Source: Clostridiales bacterium
GTDB taxonomy: Bacteria > Bacillota > Clostridia > Saccharofermentanales > Saccharofermentanaceae
Length of the DNA stretch: 64,000 nucleotides
NCBI GenBank assembly: GCA_017428545.1
Contig: JAFRQR010000017.1
Span: 116,449 to 180,448, forward strand
Direction of reading: 5' to 3'
The position numbers were made by a program, and so were the translations under genes. Every line of letters begins with the position of its first letter. Positions within the stretch are counted from its first letter, which is position 1. The notes below the pieces were generated by a model. The model ran no database searches and was not told the origin of the DNA. It saw only the letters and a program-made list of their open reading frames with translations. This document shows positions 25,914-34,186 of the stretch, piece by piece.

Positions 25914-26329
25914 AAGAATTGATCGCCAGCAGTAAAATGACCGCTTCCGCTTCGATCCGTATCGCGCTGACTAACAGCAGAGAAGAAGAAGCAGAGCTCA
26001 AGGCGGCCTTGAAAGAGGAAAAGATCAATGCTACCGCTGCAGATTTCGGCGGTGAATTCATCTCTTCTGTAAGTAAGATCATCGAAAGATGTGTCGTTGC
26101 CGCACAAAGAGAAGGTATCATCGGCAACAGCCATAACGAAGAAGGCGCACTTGCCGGTGCGGCAAGAGAAGCGATCTCACAGATCACTTCCAAAGCGATC
26201 GGACTGAATGTCGGCGGAAAGATCGGCATTGCCCGCTATAACGATCATATCAGCGTTTGTGTATATTTCGGCATCGGCCTTTTGCATCTCAATGAGATTG
26301 CGATCGGTCTTGGACACCGTGCTATTTAA
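25910..26329 (+). CDS. HutP-like protein (clostridial subfamily)
   Basis: The sequence fits the HutP fold; HutP of Bacillus is a histidine- and magnesium-dependent RNA-binding antiterminator. Shared parts are the early helix, ADFGGEFISSVSKIIERCVVAAQREGI, the central helix EEGALAGAAREAI, and the C-terminal VYFGIGLLHLNEIAIGLGHRAI. The positions of the two central metal-binding His of Bacillus HutP appear to be Gly here (EEGALAGAAREAI), while the C-terminal His is kept. It probably binds RNA, but ligand and target are unknown. It lies between an RpiR regulator and cmk, with no hut genes nearby. Confidence 0.7.
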   Translation: MKELIASSKMTASASIRIALTNSREEEAELKAALKEEKINATAADFGGEFISSVSKIIERCVVAAQREGIIGNSHNEEGALAGAAREAISQITSKAIGLNVGGKIGIARYNDHISVCVYFGIGLLHLNEIAIGLGHRAI

Positions 26330-26348
26330 CACCAAGGAGGATATAGTG

Positions 26349-27017
26349 ATGAGTGAATATTATCAGATTGCAGTAGACGGACCTTCCGGTTCCGGTAAAT
26401 CCACACTGGCAAAGGGTATTGCGCAAAAACTCGGCATCCTCTATCTGGATACCGGAGCGATGTACCGTGCCTGCGGACTTAAGGCCATAAAGAGCGGCAT
26501 CGATACTAAGGATGCCGAAAAAATCGAGAAGATGATGAAAGATATTAAGATCGATATCACCCACGAAGACGGCACGCAGCATGTGTGGCTCGATGGCGAG
26601 GATGTTTCCACGGATATCCGTATGCCGGAAGTATCCATGGCGGCATCTGATGTTTCCGCGATCCCGTGTGTCCGTGAGGCCATGGTCGATCTTCAGAGAA
26701 AGATCTCCGAAGGAAAGAACGTTATCCTCGACGGAAGAGATATCGGATCGAAGGTATTTCCCAATGCGAAGTATAAGTTCTTCCTGGTCGCTGCTGCAGA
26801 AGAACGCGCCAGAAGAAGACTTCTCGAGCTTCAGCAGAAGGGCGTGACCGATACCACATACGAAGAAGTCCTTCGTGACATCGAAAGAAGAGATCTTCAG
26901 GACAGTACCCGTGCCGCATCTCCGCTCGTAAAAGTCGAAGACGCGATCGAGATCGATACCACCAAGATCGATATCGAGCAGACACAGGACCTTCTCCTTT
27001 CATATATTAGAGAATAA
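26349..27017 (+). CDS. cmk: Cytidylate kinase
   Basis: It phosphorylates CMP and dCMP. The P-loop is VDGPSGSGKSTLAKGIA at the N-terminus; ILYLDTGAMYRA, VILDGRDIGSKVFP and ERRDLQDSTRAASPL are family signatures. The frame opens upstream inside the HutP-like gene, but AGGAGG at 26335-26340 stands eight bases before the ATG at 26349, giving the usual 222 residues (an in-frame GTG at 26346 is possible). It is followed by ispH-S1, an order common in Clostridia. Confidence 0.95.
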   Translation: MSEYYQIAVDGPSGSGKSTLAKGIAQKLGILYLDTGAMYRACGLKAIKSGIDTKDAEKIEKMMKDIKIDITHEDGTQHVWLDGEDVSTDIRMPEVSMAASDVSAIPCVREAMVDLQRKISEGKNVILDGRDIGSKVFPNAKYKFFLVAAAEERARRRLLELQQKGVTDTTYEEVLRDIERRDLQDSTRAASPLVKVEDAIEIDTTKIDIEQTQDLLLSYIRE

Positions 27018-27032
27018 GGGCAGGAAAAGATA

Positions 27033-29081
27033 TTGGACTGGACAATCGAACTTGCGAAATCCTCAGGCTTCTGTTTCGGCGTGCAGAACGCCGTTACGTC
27101 TGCGTATTCCGTGATCAGGGATTATCCGGACCGCAAGATCTATATGCTCGGAGAGATCACCCATAACGAGACGGTTGTCGGTGAACTTCTTTCTTCCGGT
27201 ATGCTTTTGGCACATTCGCCCGAGGAAGTGGAAGAGGGAAGTGTCGTTGTCATCCGTGCCCACGGCGTTACTCCCCAAGTCATGGAAGAACTTCAAAAAC
27301 GCAACTGTGAGATCATCGACTGCACATGTCCGTTTGTCAAAAAGATCCATGACATCGTAAGAAAAGCAGGTCAGGAGGGTCATCCGGTCTATATCACCGG
27401 TACCAAAGGCCATCCGGAAGTCGTCGGGATCTGCGGGGAAAGCACTCATCCGGTGACGGTCATCTCGTCTTTAGAGGAGTGTAAAGCTCTTGCTGAAATA
27501 GAATCTGATTCCGTTTGGGTGTCCCAAACGACATTTTCCAGTAAAGTTTTCCAAGAAATTTGTGAATTCGTGCAGAAAAAAATTGCAAATGATCAAATTT
27601 TTGGTACAATATGTTATACGACTGAAAATAGGCAGAGGGAAACTGCGGATTTGGCGGGTGTTTCAGATGTTATGGTCGTCATAGGATCGAAGACCAGTTC
27701 GAATACAAAGAAACTCTATGACATATGTTCAGATCGTTGTGCGCTGACTTATCTTGTCGGCAGCGCCGAAGAAGTTCGACCGATGCTTCCTATGTGGAGG
27801 GAAAGCAAAGTCAAGCGGATCGGTGTTACGGCAGGGGCATCAACGCCGGTGAGTATTATCAGGGAGGTTATCCAAACCATGAGTGAAAACGGGGTAAACA
27901 CGAATCCAGAGTCTAACGACATCAATTTTGGCGATTACATTGAAAGCATTCCACAGCTTAGAAAGAACGCTACAGTGAAGGGAGCAATAACGACCTGCGA
28001 CAGCGATTTCGTTTATGTAGATGTCCATGATAAGTCGGAAGGCAAGATTCCAAGAAGTGAGTTTGAACCTGATTTTGACTTTGAAGCGGCAGTTGAAGAG
28101 CACAGAGAGATTGAAGTTTACGTAAAGAGCATCCGCAATACCGACATGGGCAAAGAGATCATTCTCTCCAAGTCGCATGTGGATTTCAGCAAGAATAAAG
28201 CTGAGATCGAAGCAGCATATGAGAACAAGACGCCGGTTACAGTTAAGATCACAAACGTTGTTAAGGACGGTGTTATCGCAAGCTACGGCGGAGTTGACAT
28301 CTACATTCACAGAACACAGCTTGAACTGAACGTAGTGAATGATCTTGAGGCTTACAAGGGTAAGACCATGGAGATCCTTATCACACAGTTCGATCCGGAC
28401 AAGCGTCGTCTGAGAGTTTCCGGTTCCAGAAGAACACTTCTCAACAATGAGCGTAAGGCAAAGGCTGAGGAAGTATGGAGCGGAATCGAGAAGGATAAGG
28501 AGTACGATGGTGTTGTAAGATCTCTTACAGACTTCGGTGCATTTGTTGACATCGGCGGTGTAGACGGTCTCATCCACGTATCCGAACTGTCCTGGAACCA
28601 CATCCATCATCCGTCTGAAGTTCTTTCCGTCGGTGATAAGGTTCATGTTTATGTTAAGGATTTTGATCCGGAGAAGAAGAGAATTTCTCTCGGTTATAAG
28701 AAGGCTGAGGACGATCCGTTCTATAACATCGACGAGCGTATCCCGGTAGGTTCTATCGTTCGCGGTAAGGTCGTTCGTATGTTCCAGTTCGGTGCATTCG
28801 TAGAGCTTGAGCCGAATCTTGACGCTTTGTGCCATGTTTCCCAGATCTCCGACGTACGTCTTAACAAGCCGCAGGATGTTCTGAAGGAAGGCATGGAAGT
28901 TGAGGCTAAGGTCCTCGATGTTAATCCGGCTGCACGTCGTATCAGCATCTCCATTAAGGAAGTTGCTCCGATCAATCCGGAACCGAAGGATGAAGAAGAA
29001 GCTCCGGCAGCTGAGGCTGCTGCAGAAGCACCGGCGGTTGAAGAAGCTCCGGCTGCTGTCGAGGAGAAGACAGAAGAGTAA
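27033..29081 (+). CDS. ispH: IspH fused to ribosomal protein S1 (bifunctional)
   Basis: Residues 1-282 are 4-hydroxy-3-methylbut-2-enyl diphosphate reductase, the last MEP-pathway enzyme. Its iron-sulfur ligands are Cys14 (SGFCFGV), Cys99 (DCTCPF) and Cys194 (TICYTT). Residues about 295-650 hold four S1 RNA-binding domains; the third (YDGVVRSLTDFGAFVDIGGVDGLIHVSELSW) and fourth (VRGKVVRMFQFGAFVELEPNLDALCHVSQIS) are closest to consensus. An Ala/Glu/Pro tail ends the protein. The start is TTG after GGCAGGAAAAGATA. Such fusions are known in Clostridia. Codons in the S1 part are more biased, as in highly expressed genes. An internal promoter and an internal start lie near the junction. Confidence 0.93.
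   Translation: MDWTIELAKSSGFCFGVQNAVTSAYSVIRDYPDRKIYMLGEITHNETVVGELLSSGMLLAHSPEEVEEGSVVVIRAHGVTPQVMEELQKRNCEIIDCTCPFVKKIHDIVRKAGQEGHPVYITGTKGHPEVVGICGESTHPVTVISSLEECKALAEIESDSVWVSQTTFSSKVFQEICEFVQKKIANDQIFGTICYTTENRQRETADLAGVSDVMVVIGSKTSSNTKKLYDICSDRCALTYLVGSAEEVRPMLPMWRESKVKRIGVTAGASTPVSIIREVIQTMSENGVNTNPESNDINFGDYIESIPQLRKNATVKGAITTCDSDFVYVDVHDKSEGKIPRSEFEPDFDFEAAVEEHREIEVYVKSIRNTDMGKEIILSKSHVDFSKNKAEIEAAYENKTPVTVKITNVVKDGVIASYGGVDIYIHRTQLELNVVNDLEAYKGKTMEILITQFDPDKRRLRVSGSRRTLLNNERKAKAEEVWSGIEKDKEYDGVVRSLTDFGAFVDIGGVDGLIHVSELSWNHIHHPSEVLSVGDKVHVYVKDFDPEKKRISLGYKKAEDDPFYNIDERIPVGSIVRGKVVRMFQFGAFVELEPNLDALCHVSQISDVRLNKPQDVLKEGMEVEAKVLDVNPAARRISISIKEVAPINPEPKDEEEAPAAEAAAEAPAVEEAPAAVEEKTEE
27583..27610 (+). 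promoter_or_regulatory. Candidate internal promoter inside ispH, before the S1 part
   Basis: TTGCAA (27583-27588), a 16-base spacer and TACAAT (27605-27610) preceded by TGG lie in an unusually AT-rich stretch of the coding region. About 270 bases downstream, GGGAGG at 27862-27867 precedes an in-frame ATG (27879, codon 283) exactly at the IspH/S1 boundary. Confidence 0.45.
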
Positions 29082-29113
29082 TCTTCGATCCGAACGAAAA
29101 GTAGAATTTCAAA

Positions 29114-29144
29114 AAGAACTGTCCATCCGGACAGTTCTTTTTTT
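29114..29144 (+). terminator. Terminator of the scpA-ispH operon
   Basis: AAGAACTGTCC and GGACAGTTCTT form a perfect 11-bp stem with loop ATCC and a long T tract. Confidence 0.95.
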
Positions 29145-29205
29145 GTCACATTCAAAATGAAGGAAATATCACTATTTTGACATTGATAAACATCTATTGA
29201 AAACC

Positions 29206-29230
29206 TTTGAATATCAAAACGTTTGAATAT
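29206..29230 (+). repeat. Direct repeat TTTGAATAT in the AT-rich NlpC upstream region
   Basis: TTTGAATAT occurs at 29206-29214 and 29222-29230 (16-base period) in the 287-base gene-free stretch 29082-29368. The rest of that stretch holds the preceding terminator and the NlpC-gene promoter. The repeats could be regulator sites. Confidence 0.35.
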
Positions 29231-29315
29231 AAGCCTAAAACCGATTTGATAAAGGCGGGGAATACCTAATATCATATTACAATTGTGTCACATTTCTTCC
29301 AAACGATAAGTGTTT

Positions 29316-29324
29316 TGATATAAT
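29316..29324 (+). promoter_or_regulatory. Extended -10 promoter of the NlpC/P60 gene
   Basis: TGATATAAT lies 44 bases before the TTG start; the -35 is weak. Confidence 0.5.
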
Positions 29325-29368
29325 TAAACTGTCAGTGTTTGGGTTAGCGATTCTCTTTGGAGGTCATT

Positions 29369-30757
29369 TTGAAGAATAATACTGAAAAAACAGAAAAAAA
29401 CATTGAACTGAGTTACAGAATGACTCAGCGGCGCCTGCATCGCGGGCTGAAGATGACATCGATCGTTATGGTGCTGTCTTTGGTCACCGTACTTTTTCCG
29501 ATCGTTCCGCTCGGGCATGCTTCCGATATCTGTCTTCAGGTTCCGTCTGAGCAGACTATGCCCTCGATCGAAGAACGGGCTTCTTCAACCGTTGTACTGA
29601 CATATAACGAAACCGATGAATCGGAAGTAAAAGCGGATCTTCTTGAGGCGAATACTTATGTTATCTCCGAGCATGACGATCGTGACGGTGTTTCCGTTGA
29701 AATGCTCGATCCTTCAGCTTTTGAATCCAGAAACGATGTTGTTTATGCCTTGAAGAATATGATCGTCCATTCATCTCCGAGTTCTGAATCCGCGACAGTC
29801 GGAAAACTGCTTTATGCAGATCAGGCTGTCCGTGACGGTCAGGGTTCTTCCTGGTCACATGTCGTATATGAAACAGAAGAAGGTACGGTTTCTGGTTTTG
29901 TTCTTACTTCGAATATTACTCTTGATGTTGTGGCAACTCCGACACCTACTCCGACGGAGACCCCGACGCCTACTCCAAAGAAAAAAGCAACTCCCACACC
30001 TACTCCGGTACCGACACAGGCGGCTTCCGGCCAGTCTTCCGAATCCAAGCCGAAGGCAACACCTACTCCTGAGCCGGAAGTAACAGAGACTGAACTTAGC
30101 GGTACTTTCTATTCCAATGGTGATGTTAATGTCAGAAGCGGCCCGGGCACAGGCTATTCTGTTTCCAGAAAACTTGTCAGGGATGAAGCTGTTGCTGTCG
30201 TTGCACGTACAAGTAACGGATGGTATAAGCTTTCTGACGGCGGATTTGTAAGATCTGATCTCGTGAGAGATAAACTGGAAACGGCCGCTCCCGAAGTAAC
30301 AGCGACACCGGTACCTGCTGCAACGCCGACGACTCAGCCGAGCAGTACGTCTGCACCTTCTTCCGGAACAAATACGAATCCTTCGATCCCGAATCCTTCT
30401 TCGTGTGATCTTCTGACATACGCAAGAGCATTTATCGGTATTCCTTATGTATATACGGGCGCATCGCTTCAGGGCCTGGACTGCTCCGGATTTGTCATGT
30501 ATGTATATGCACACTATTACGGTATCTCTCTGCCGCACCAGTCCGCATCCATCGCCCAGCTCGGCACTGATGTCACCAATCAGGAATTAAAGCCCGGAGA
30601 TGTCATCTGCCATGACTATAGAGGAGACGGTAAGGTCGACCATGTAAGTCTTTATTGTGGAAGCGGTGTTGTTATCCATGCTTCGACCAGCAACGGCGGT
30701 ATCGTCGAAGATTGTATCCCGATGTCCTGCGTTGTCTGTGTCAGACGTTTCATCTAA
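29369..30757 (+). CDS. Secreted NlpC/P60 cell-wall endopeptidase with two SH3-like domains
   Basis: It cleaves peptide stems of peptidoglycan. A membrane or signal segment (about 30-52, after a long charged N-terminus) is followed by an SH3-like domain (about 125-185), a repeated Pro-Thr linker (about 188-225), a second SH3_3 domain (about 235-300; NVRSGPGTGYSVSRKL), another Pro/Thr/Ser linker, and the NlpC/P60 domain (about 345-462). Catalytic residues are Cys372 (LDCSGF), His425 (VDHVSLY) and His437 (VIHAST). TTG at 29369 is chosen because GGAGG lies five bases before it; an upstream in-frame TTG at 29357 precedes that site. The long N-terminal region suggests a membrane-tethered or late-cleaved form. 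Confidence 0.9.
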   Translation: MKNNTEKTEKNIELSYRMTQRRLHRGLKMTSIVMVLSLVTVLFPIVPLGHASDICLQVPSEQTMPSIEERASSTVVLTYNETDESEVKADLLEANTYVISEHDDRDGVSVEMLDPSAFESRNDVVYALKNMIVHSSPSSESATVGKLLYADQAVRDGQGSSWSHVVYETEEGTVSGFVLTSNITLDVVATPTPTPTETPTPTPKKKATPTPTPVPTQAASGQSSESKPKATPTPEPEVTETELSGTFYSNGDVNVRSGPGTGYSVSRKLVRDEAVAVVARTSNGWYKLSDGGFVRSDLVRDKLETAAPEVTATPVPAATPTTQPSSTSAPSSGTNTNPSIPNPSSCDLLTYARAFIGIPYVYTGASLQGLDCSGFVMYVYAHYYGISLPHQSASIAQLGTDVTNQELKPGDVICHDYRGDGKVDHVSLYCGSGVVIHASTSNGGIVEDCIPMSCVVCVRRFI

Positions 30758-30764
30758 ATACATA

Positions 30765-32096
30765 TCAGATAATCGAATTGCCAAGCTTTTCCAGTGCCTC
30801 TTCGTACATCGGTACGAGGAGGTACATGTTTTCTTTAAGGACCGATTCATTTGCCTGATGGCACTGATCCGGATTCCATGGAAGCTGAGGACCGAATGCG
30901 ACGATGTTGGGCATCGCTCTGGCATAAGTGCCCCCTCCGACGGCGATCGGTTCCGCTATTTTCGAAAGAGAAGCGGCTCTTGCTTCTTTTTCATCTTCTG
31001 TATATGCAAAAGCATCACGGTAAGATTCATAGATCTTGGTAAGAATAGTGATCTGGTCAGATCCTTTATCCTTGAAAAGCGGCGCCAGAACGGAATCGTC
31101 GACAACGGTAACTCCGAATTCGGAAGCGATCTCATGAAGTTTTGATCTGACATCTTCCTCTTTAATTGTGACAGGCCAGCGGATATCCACATAGAGCTTT
31201 GCGTGTTCTTTGCTGATATCAACGATACCGACATTTGTCGTCATCGGTCCCGATACATCAGGGGAGAAGAAAGAGGAGAATTTCGTTTCGGACTTTTGGC
31301 TGAAGTACTTTTCCATAAGCTGAAGTAGTTTAGAAGAGTTTTTCAGTTCTGAAGACATTTTGTCGAGGATCAGATCGATCGCGTTGATACCGAGATCCGG
31401 TTTGCTCGCATGGGCCTGCACGCCATCTGCCGAGATGCCGCTCATCTTCTCAAGATCGATGCATTCGCAGTAAGGAGGAACCATATTGGCCGCATTGCCG
31501 CCGTGAAGTGTGAATCGTCCGGAAGGTGTTTCTTCAAAATGCATCTGGTAGATGCCCTTTTCGGCGAAGATGCAGGGAAACTCGGCGTCGGGTGTAAAAC
31601 CGATATCCGGAAGTTCCTCGGTTTCGCAGTAGCGGACCATGCAGGAAGAACCGTTTTCTTCATCGGTTCCGACGATGAGACGCACACGGAACTCCGGATC
31701 CGGGTGCTTTTCCTTAAATCTGAGCATTGTCATATAAGCGCAAAGGACCGGGCCTTTATCATCGATAACGCCGCGGCCGATGAAATAATCGGTATCTGTA
31801 TCAAGTGTAAAAGGGTCCGTATTCCAGGAAGAGCCTTCCGGAACGACATCGAGATGACCGAGGACGGCAACAAGAGGACCTTTGGTTCCCCACTGGATAT
31901 ATCCGGCTTTATCACCGACATTAACCGAAGTAAACCCGTCCGCTTCGGCCCTTTTCAGAAGGTAGCTTAAGGCCTGCTTCGGTTTTTCGCCATATGGGGC
32001 GCCGTCTTTCGGTTCTCCCTTGACGCTGGCGATCCCGACAAGGTCAGAAAGAAGGGTATTAAATGTTGCGATTTCCGGGTTAGTAAGCTTATTCAT
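30765..32096 (-). CDS. pepV: PepV-type M20 dipeptidase
   Basis: It is a metal-dependent dipeptidase acting in the cytoplasm. Ligand motifs are GHLDVVPEG, GRGVIDDKGPVLCAYM and GTDEENGSS, followed by GFTPDAEFPCIFAEKG, in the order of Lactobacillus PepV. The frame opens at 32159, but the ATG at 32096 has GAGGA at a nine-base spacing and gives 443 residues, near the family norm. It converges with the NlpC gene with seven bases between stops, so it may recycle peptides, though that is only inferred from proximity. Confidence 0.88.
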   Translation of the reverse strand: MNKLTNPEIATFNTLLSDLVGIASVKGEPKDGAPYGEKPKQALSYLLKRAEADGFTSVNVGDKAGYIQWGTKGPLVAVLGHLDVVPEGSSWNTDPFTLDTDTDYFIGRGVIDDKGPVLCAYMTMLRFKEKHPDPEFRVRLIVGTDEENGSSCMVRYCETEELPDIGFTPDAEFPCIFAEKGIYQMHFEETPSGRFTLHGGNAANMVPPYCECIDLEKMSGISADGVQAHASKPDLGINAIDLILDKMSSELKNSSKLLQLMEKYFSQKSETKFSSFFSPDVSGPMTTNVGIVDISKEHAKLYVDIRWPVTIKEEDVRSKLHEIASEFGVTVVDDSVLAPLFKDKGSDQITILTKIYESYRDAFAYTEDEKEARAASLSKIAEPIAVGGGTYARAMPNIVAFGPQLPWNPDQCHQANESVLKENMYLLVPMYEEALEKLGNSII

Positions 32097-32159
32097 AGCA
32101 AAAAGTCCTCGATTTCGTGAAAAAATGTCGGTTTTCAGCGAATTTCTTCTGAAAAACAC

Positions 32160-32188
32160 TTGCCTTTGCGGCTATCTCATTGTATCAT
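32160..32188 (+). promoter_or_regulatory. Promoter of rpsB-tsf
   Basis: TTGCCT (32160-32165) and TATCAT (32183-32188) have 17-base spacing. Transcription would begin just before the leader hairpin. Confidence 0.65.
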
Positions 32189-32206
32189 TTTAAAGGCTAA
32201 AAATCA

Positions 32207-32255
32207 CATGAGGTGTAGTCTTTTGTTCTTCGGAGACACCGAAGTAAGCCTCATG
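32207..32255 (+). promoter_or_regulatory. Structured rpsB leader, possible S2 autoregulatory element
   Basis: Outer arms CATGAGG (32207-32213) and CCTCATG (32249-32255) pair perfectly. They enclose a second perfect hairpin, CTTCGG (32228-32233) with CCGAAG (32239-32244), separated by an asymmetric internal loop of 14 and 4 bases. There is no T run, so it is not a terminator. It lies 24 bases before the rpsB start. Ribosomal protein genes are often controlled by such leaders; binding of S2 here is inferred. Confidence 0.5.
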
Positions 32256-32279
32256 GAAGAAAAAACAGGAGGATTTTTT

Positions 32280-33044
32280 ATGTCAACTATTTCTATGAAG
32301 CAGCTTCTTGAAGCAGGTGTACACTTTGGTCACCAGACACGCCGTTGGAACCCGAAGATGGCGGAGTATATCTTCACGGAGCGTAACAACATCCACATCA
32401 TCGACCTGCAGAAGACCGTTAAGAAGACAGAAGAAGCTTACGATTTCGTACGCTCTATTGCTGCTGAAGGCGGAAACATTCTTTTCGTAGGTACAAAGAA
32501 GCAGGCTCAGGATTCTATCTCTGAGGAAGCAGTTCGCTGCAACATGTTCTACATCAACAACCGTTGGCTCGGTGGTACACTGACAAACTTCAAGACAATT
32601 GAAAAGCGTCTGGCCCGCCTTGCTGAGCTCAAGACAATGTCTGAGGACGGTTCTTTTGATCTTCGTACAAAGAAGGAAGTTGCTAAGCTGAAGCTCGAGA
32701 TGGAAAAACTCGACAAGAACCTTGGTGGTATCCAGGGTATGAAGAAGCTCCCGGCTTGCCTTTTCATCGTAGACACAAAGAAAGAGCACCTGGCAGTTGC
32801 AGAAGCTCGTCGTCTGGGTATCCCGGTAGTTGCTATTGTTGATACAAACTGTGATCCGGAAGAAGTTGATTACGTAATCCCGGGTAACGACGATGCTATC
32901 CGTGCAGTTAAGCTTATCGCCGGCCACATCGCTGACGCAGTTCTCGAAGGCCGTCAGGGCGAGCAGCTCGAGGTCGTAGCTGAAGAAGCTGAAGAAGCTT
33001 CCGAGGAAGCAGCTGAGGCAGTAGAGGCTCCGGCTGAGGCTTAA
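32280..33044 (+). CDS. rpsB: Ribosomal protein S2
   Basis: It is a small-subunit protein with signatures [33 protein letters not shown] and [27 protein letters not shown]. The C-terminus has an extra Ala/Glu tail of about 25 residues, like the tail of the S1 part of the IspH fusion. ATG at 32280 follows a strong AGGAGG. Strong codon bias fits high expression. tsf follows after 66 bases, as in most bacteria. Confidence 0.97.
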   Translation: MSTISMKQLLEAGVHFGHQTRRWNPKMAEYIFTERNNIHIIDLQKTVKKTEEAYDFVRSIAAEGGNILFVGTKKQAQDSISEEAVRCNMFYINNRWLGGTLTNFKTIEKRLARLAELKTMSEDGSFDLRTKKEVAKLKLEMEKLDKNLGGIQGMKKLPACLFIVDTKKEHLAVAEARRLGIPVVAIVDTNCDPEEVDYVIPGNDDAIRAVKLIAGHIADAVLEGRQGEQLEVVAEEAEEASEEAAEAVEAPAEA

Positions 33045-33110
33045 TCTCCGGTTCTTTTCAAAAAGGATCATCTAAAACTATCAAACAATTATTTAATGGA
33101 GGATATAACT

Positions 33111-34049
33111 ATGGCTGACATTAGTGCTGCACAGGTCAAGGAACTTCGTGATATGACTGGTTCCGGTATTATGGATTGTAAGAGAGCTCTTCAGGAATCT
33201 GAGGGTGATATCGAGAAGGCGGTTGCATGGCTTCGTGAGAAGGGTATCGCTAAGGCTGAGAAGAAGTCCGCAAGAGTCGCTGCTGAGGGTGCGGTAATCG
33301 CAAAGATCGCAGACGATAAGAAGTCCGGTGTTCTCGTTGAGATCAACATCGAGACAGACTTTGCTGCTAACACAGATAAGTTCAAGGCTTTCGCAGATGC
33401 AGTTGCTACTCACATTCTTGCTAAGAAGCCGGCTTCTGTTGAAGATCTTATGGCTCAGACACTTTACAACGATGACTCCAAGACAGTAGAGCTCTTCCAG
33501 AAGGAAGCTATCGCTGATATCGGAGAGAATACTTCTATCAGAAGATTCGTAGTTTATGAAGTAGAGGGCAACGGCGCTGTTGCTTCTTACATCCACATGG
33601 GTGGTAAGATCGGTGTATTTGTTGATCTGGCTACAGATGATGATTCCGTTATCGCTAAGCCTGAGTTTGCTGATTTTGCTAAGGATATCGCAATGCAGAT
33701 CGCTGCTGCTAATCCGAAGTGGCTCACACGTGAAGATGTTCCGGCTGCTGAGATCGAGAAGGAAACAGAGATCATCGTTAACAAGAACCTCAACGAAGGT
33801 AAGCCTGAAAAGATCATCAGAGAGAGAATCCTGCCGGGTAACATCGAGAAGTTCTACAAAGAGAACTGCCTCGTAGAGCAGGAATTCGTTAAGGATGATT
33901 CCAAGACCATCGCTACATACACAAAGGAAAGATCTTCTGCTCTGGGTCAGAACATCTCCATCCGTCGTTTCACACGTTTCGAAATGGGTGAAGGTATTGC
34001 CAAGAAGGAAGAGAACTTCGCTGAAGAAGTTATGAAGCAGATCAAGTAA
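33111..34049 (+). CDS. tsf: Elongation factor Ts
   Basis: It is the guanine nucleotide exchange factor of EF-Tu. The N-terminal UBA-like domain (VKELRDMTGSGIMDCKRALQESEGDIEKAVAWLREKG) and the TDFAAN core motif are present. ATG at 33111 is chosen over the in-frame ATG at 33096 because GGAGG lies between them. The protein has 312 residues. A strong terminator follows. Confidence 0.97.
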   Translation: MADISAAQVKELRDMTGSGIMDCKRALQESEGDIEKAVAWLREKGIAKAEKKSARVAAEGAVIAKIADDKKSGVLVEINIETDFAANTDKFKAFADAVATHILAKKPASVEDLMAQTLYNDDSKTVELFQKEAIADIGENTSIRRFVVYEVEGNGAVASYIHMGGKIGVFVDLATDDDSVIAKPEFADFAKDIAMQIAAANPKWLTREDVPAAEIEKETEIIVNKNLNEGKPEKIIRERILPGNIEKFYKENCLVEQEFVKDDSKTIATYTKERSSALGQNISIRRFTRFEMGEGIAKKEENFAEEVMKQIK

Positions 34050-34073
34050 TATCCGCTATAAAAGCACTTACTG

Positions 34074-34105
34074 AAGAGACAGTCTTTTGACTGTCTCTTT
34101 TTTTA
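34074..34105 (+). terminator. Terminator of rpsB-tsf
   Basis: AAGAGACAGTC and GACTGTCTCTT form a perfect 11-bp stem with loop TTTT and a T run. Confidence 0.95.
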
Positions 34106-34186
34106 CTTTATAGTCAAGTCTTTATCTCTATATGTATTCTGCTAAAATGGATGAGGAGAAGAAGCATTGCAAAGAGAGGATCTTTT

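Noticed and set aside
27840..28835. A 331-residue minus-strand frame opposite the S1 domains
   Set aside because: Shadow of the highly biased S1 coding sequence; low-complexity composition and no ribosome binding site.
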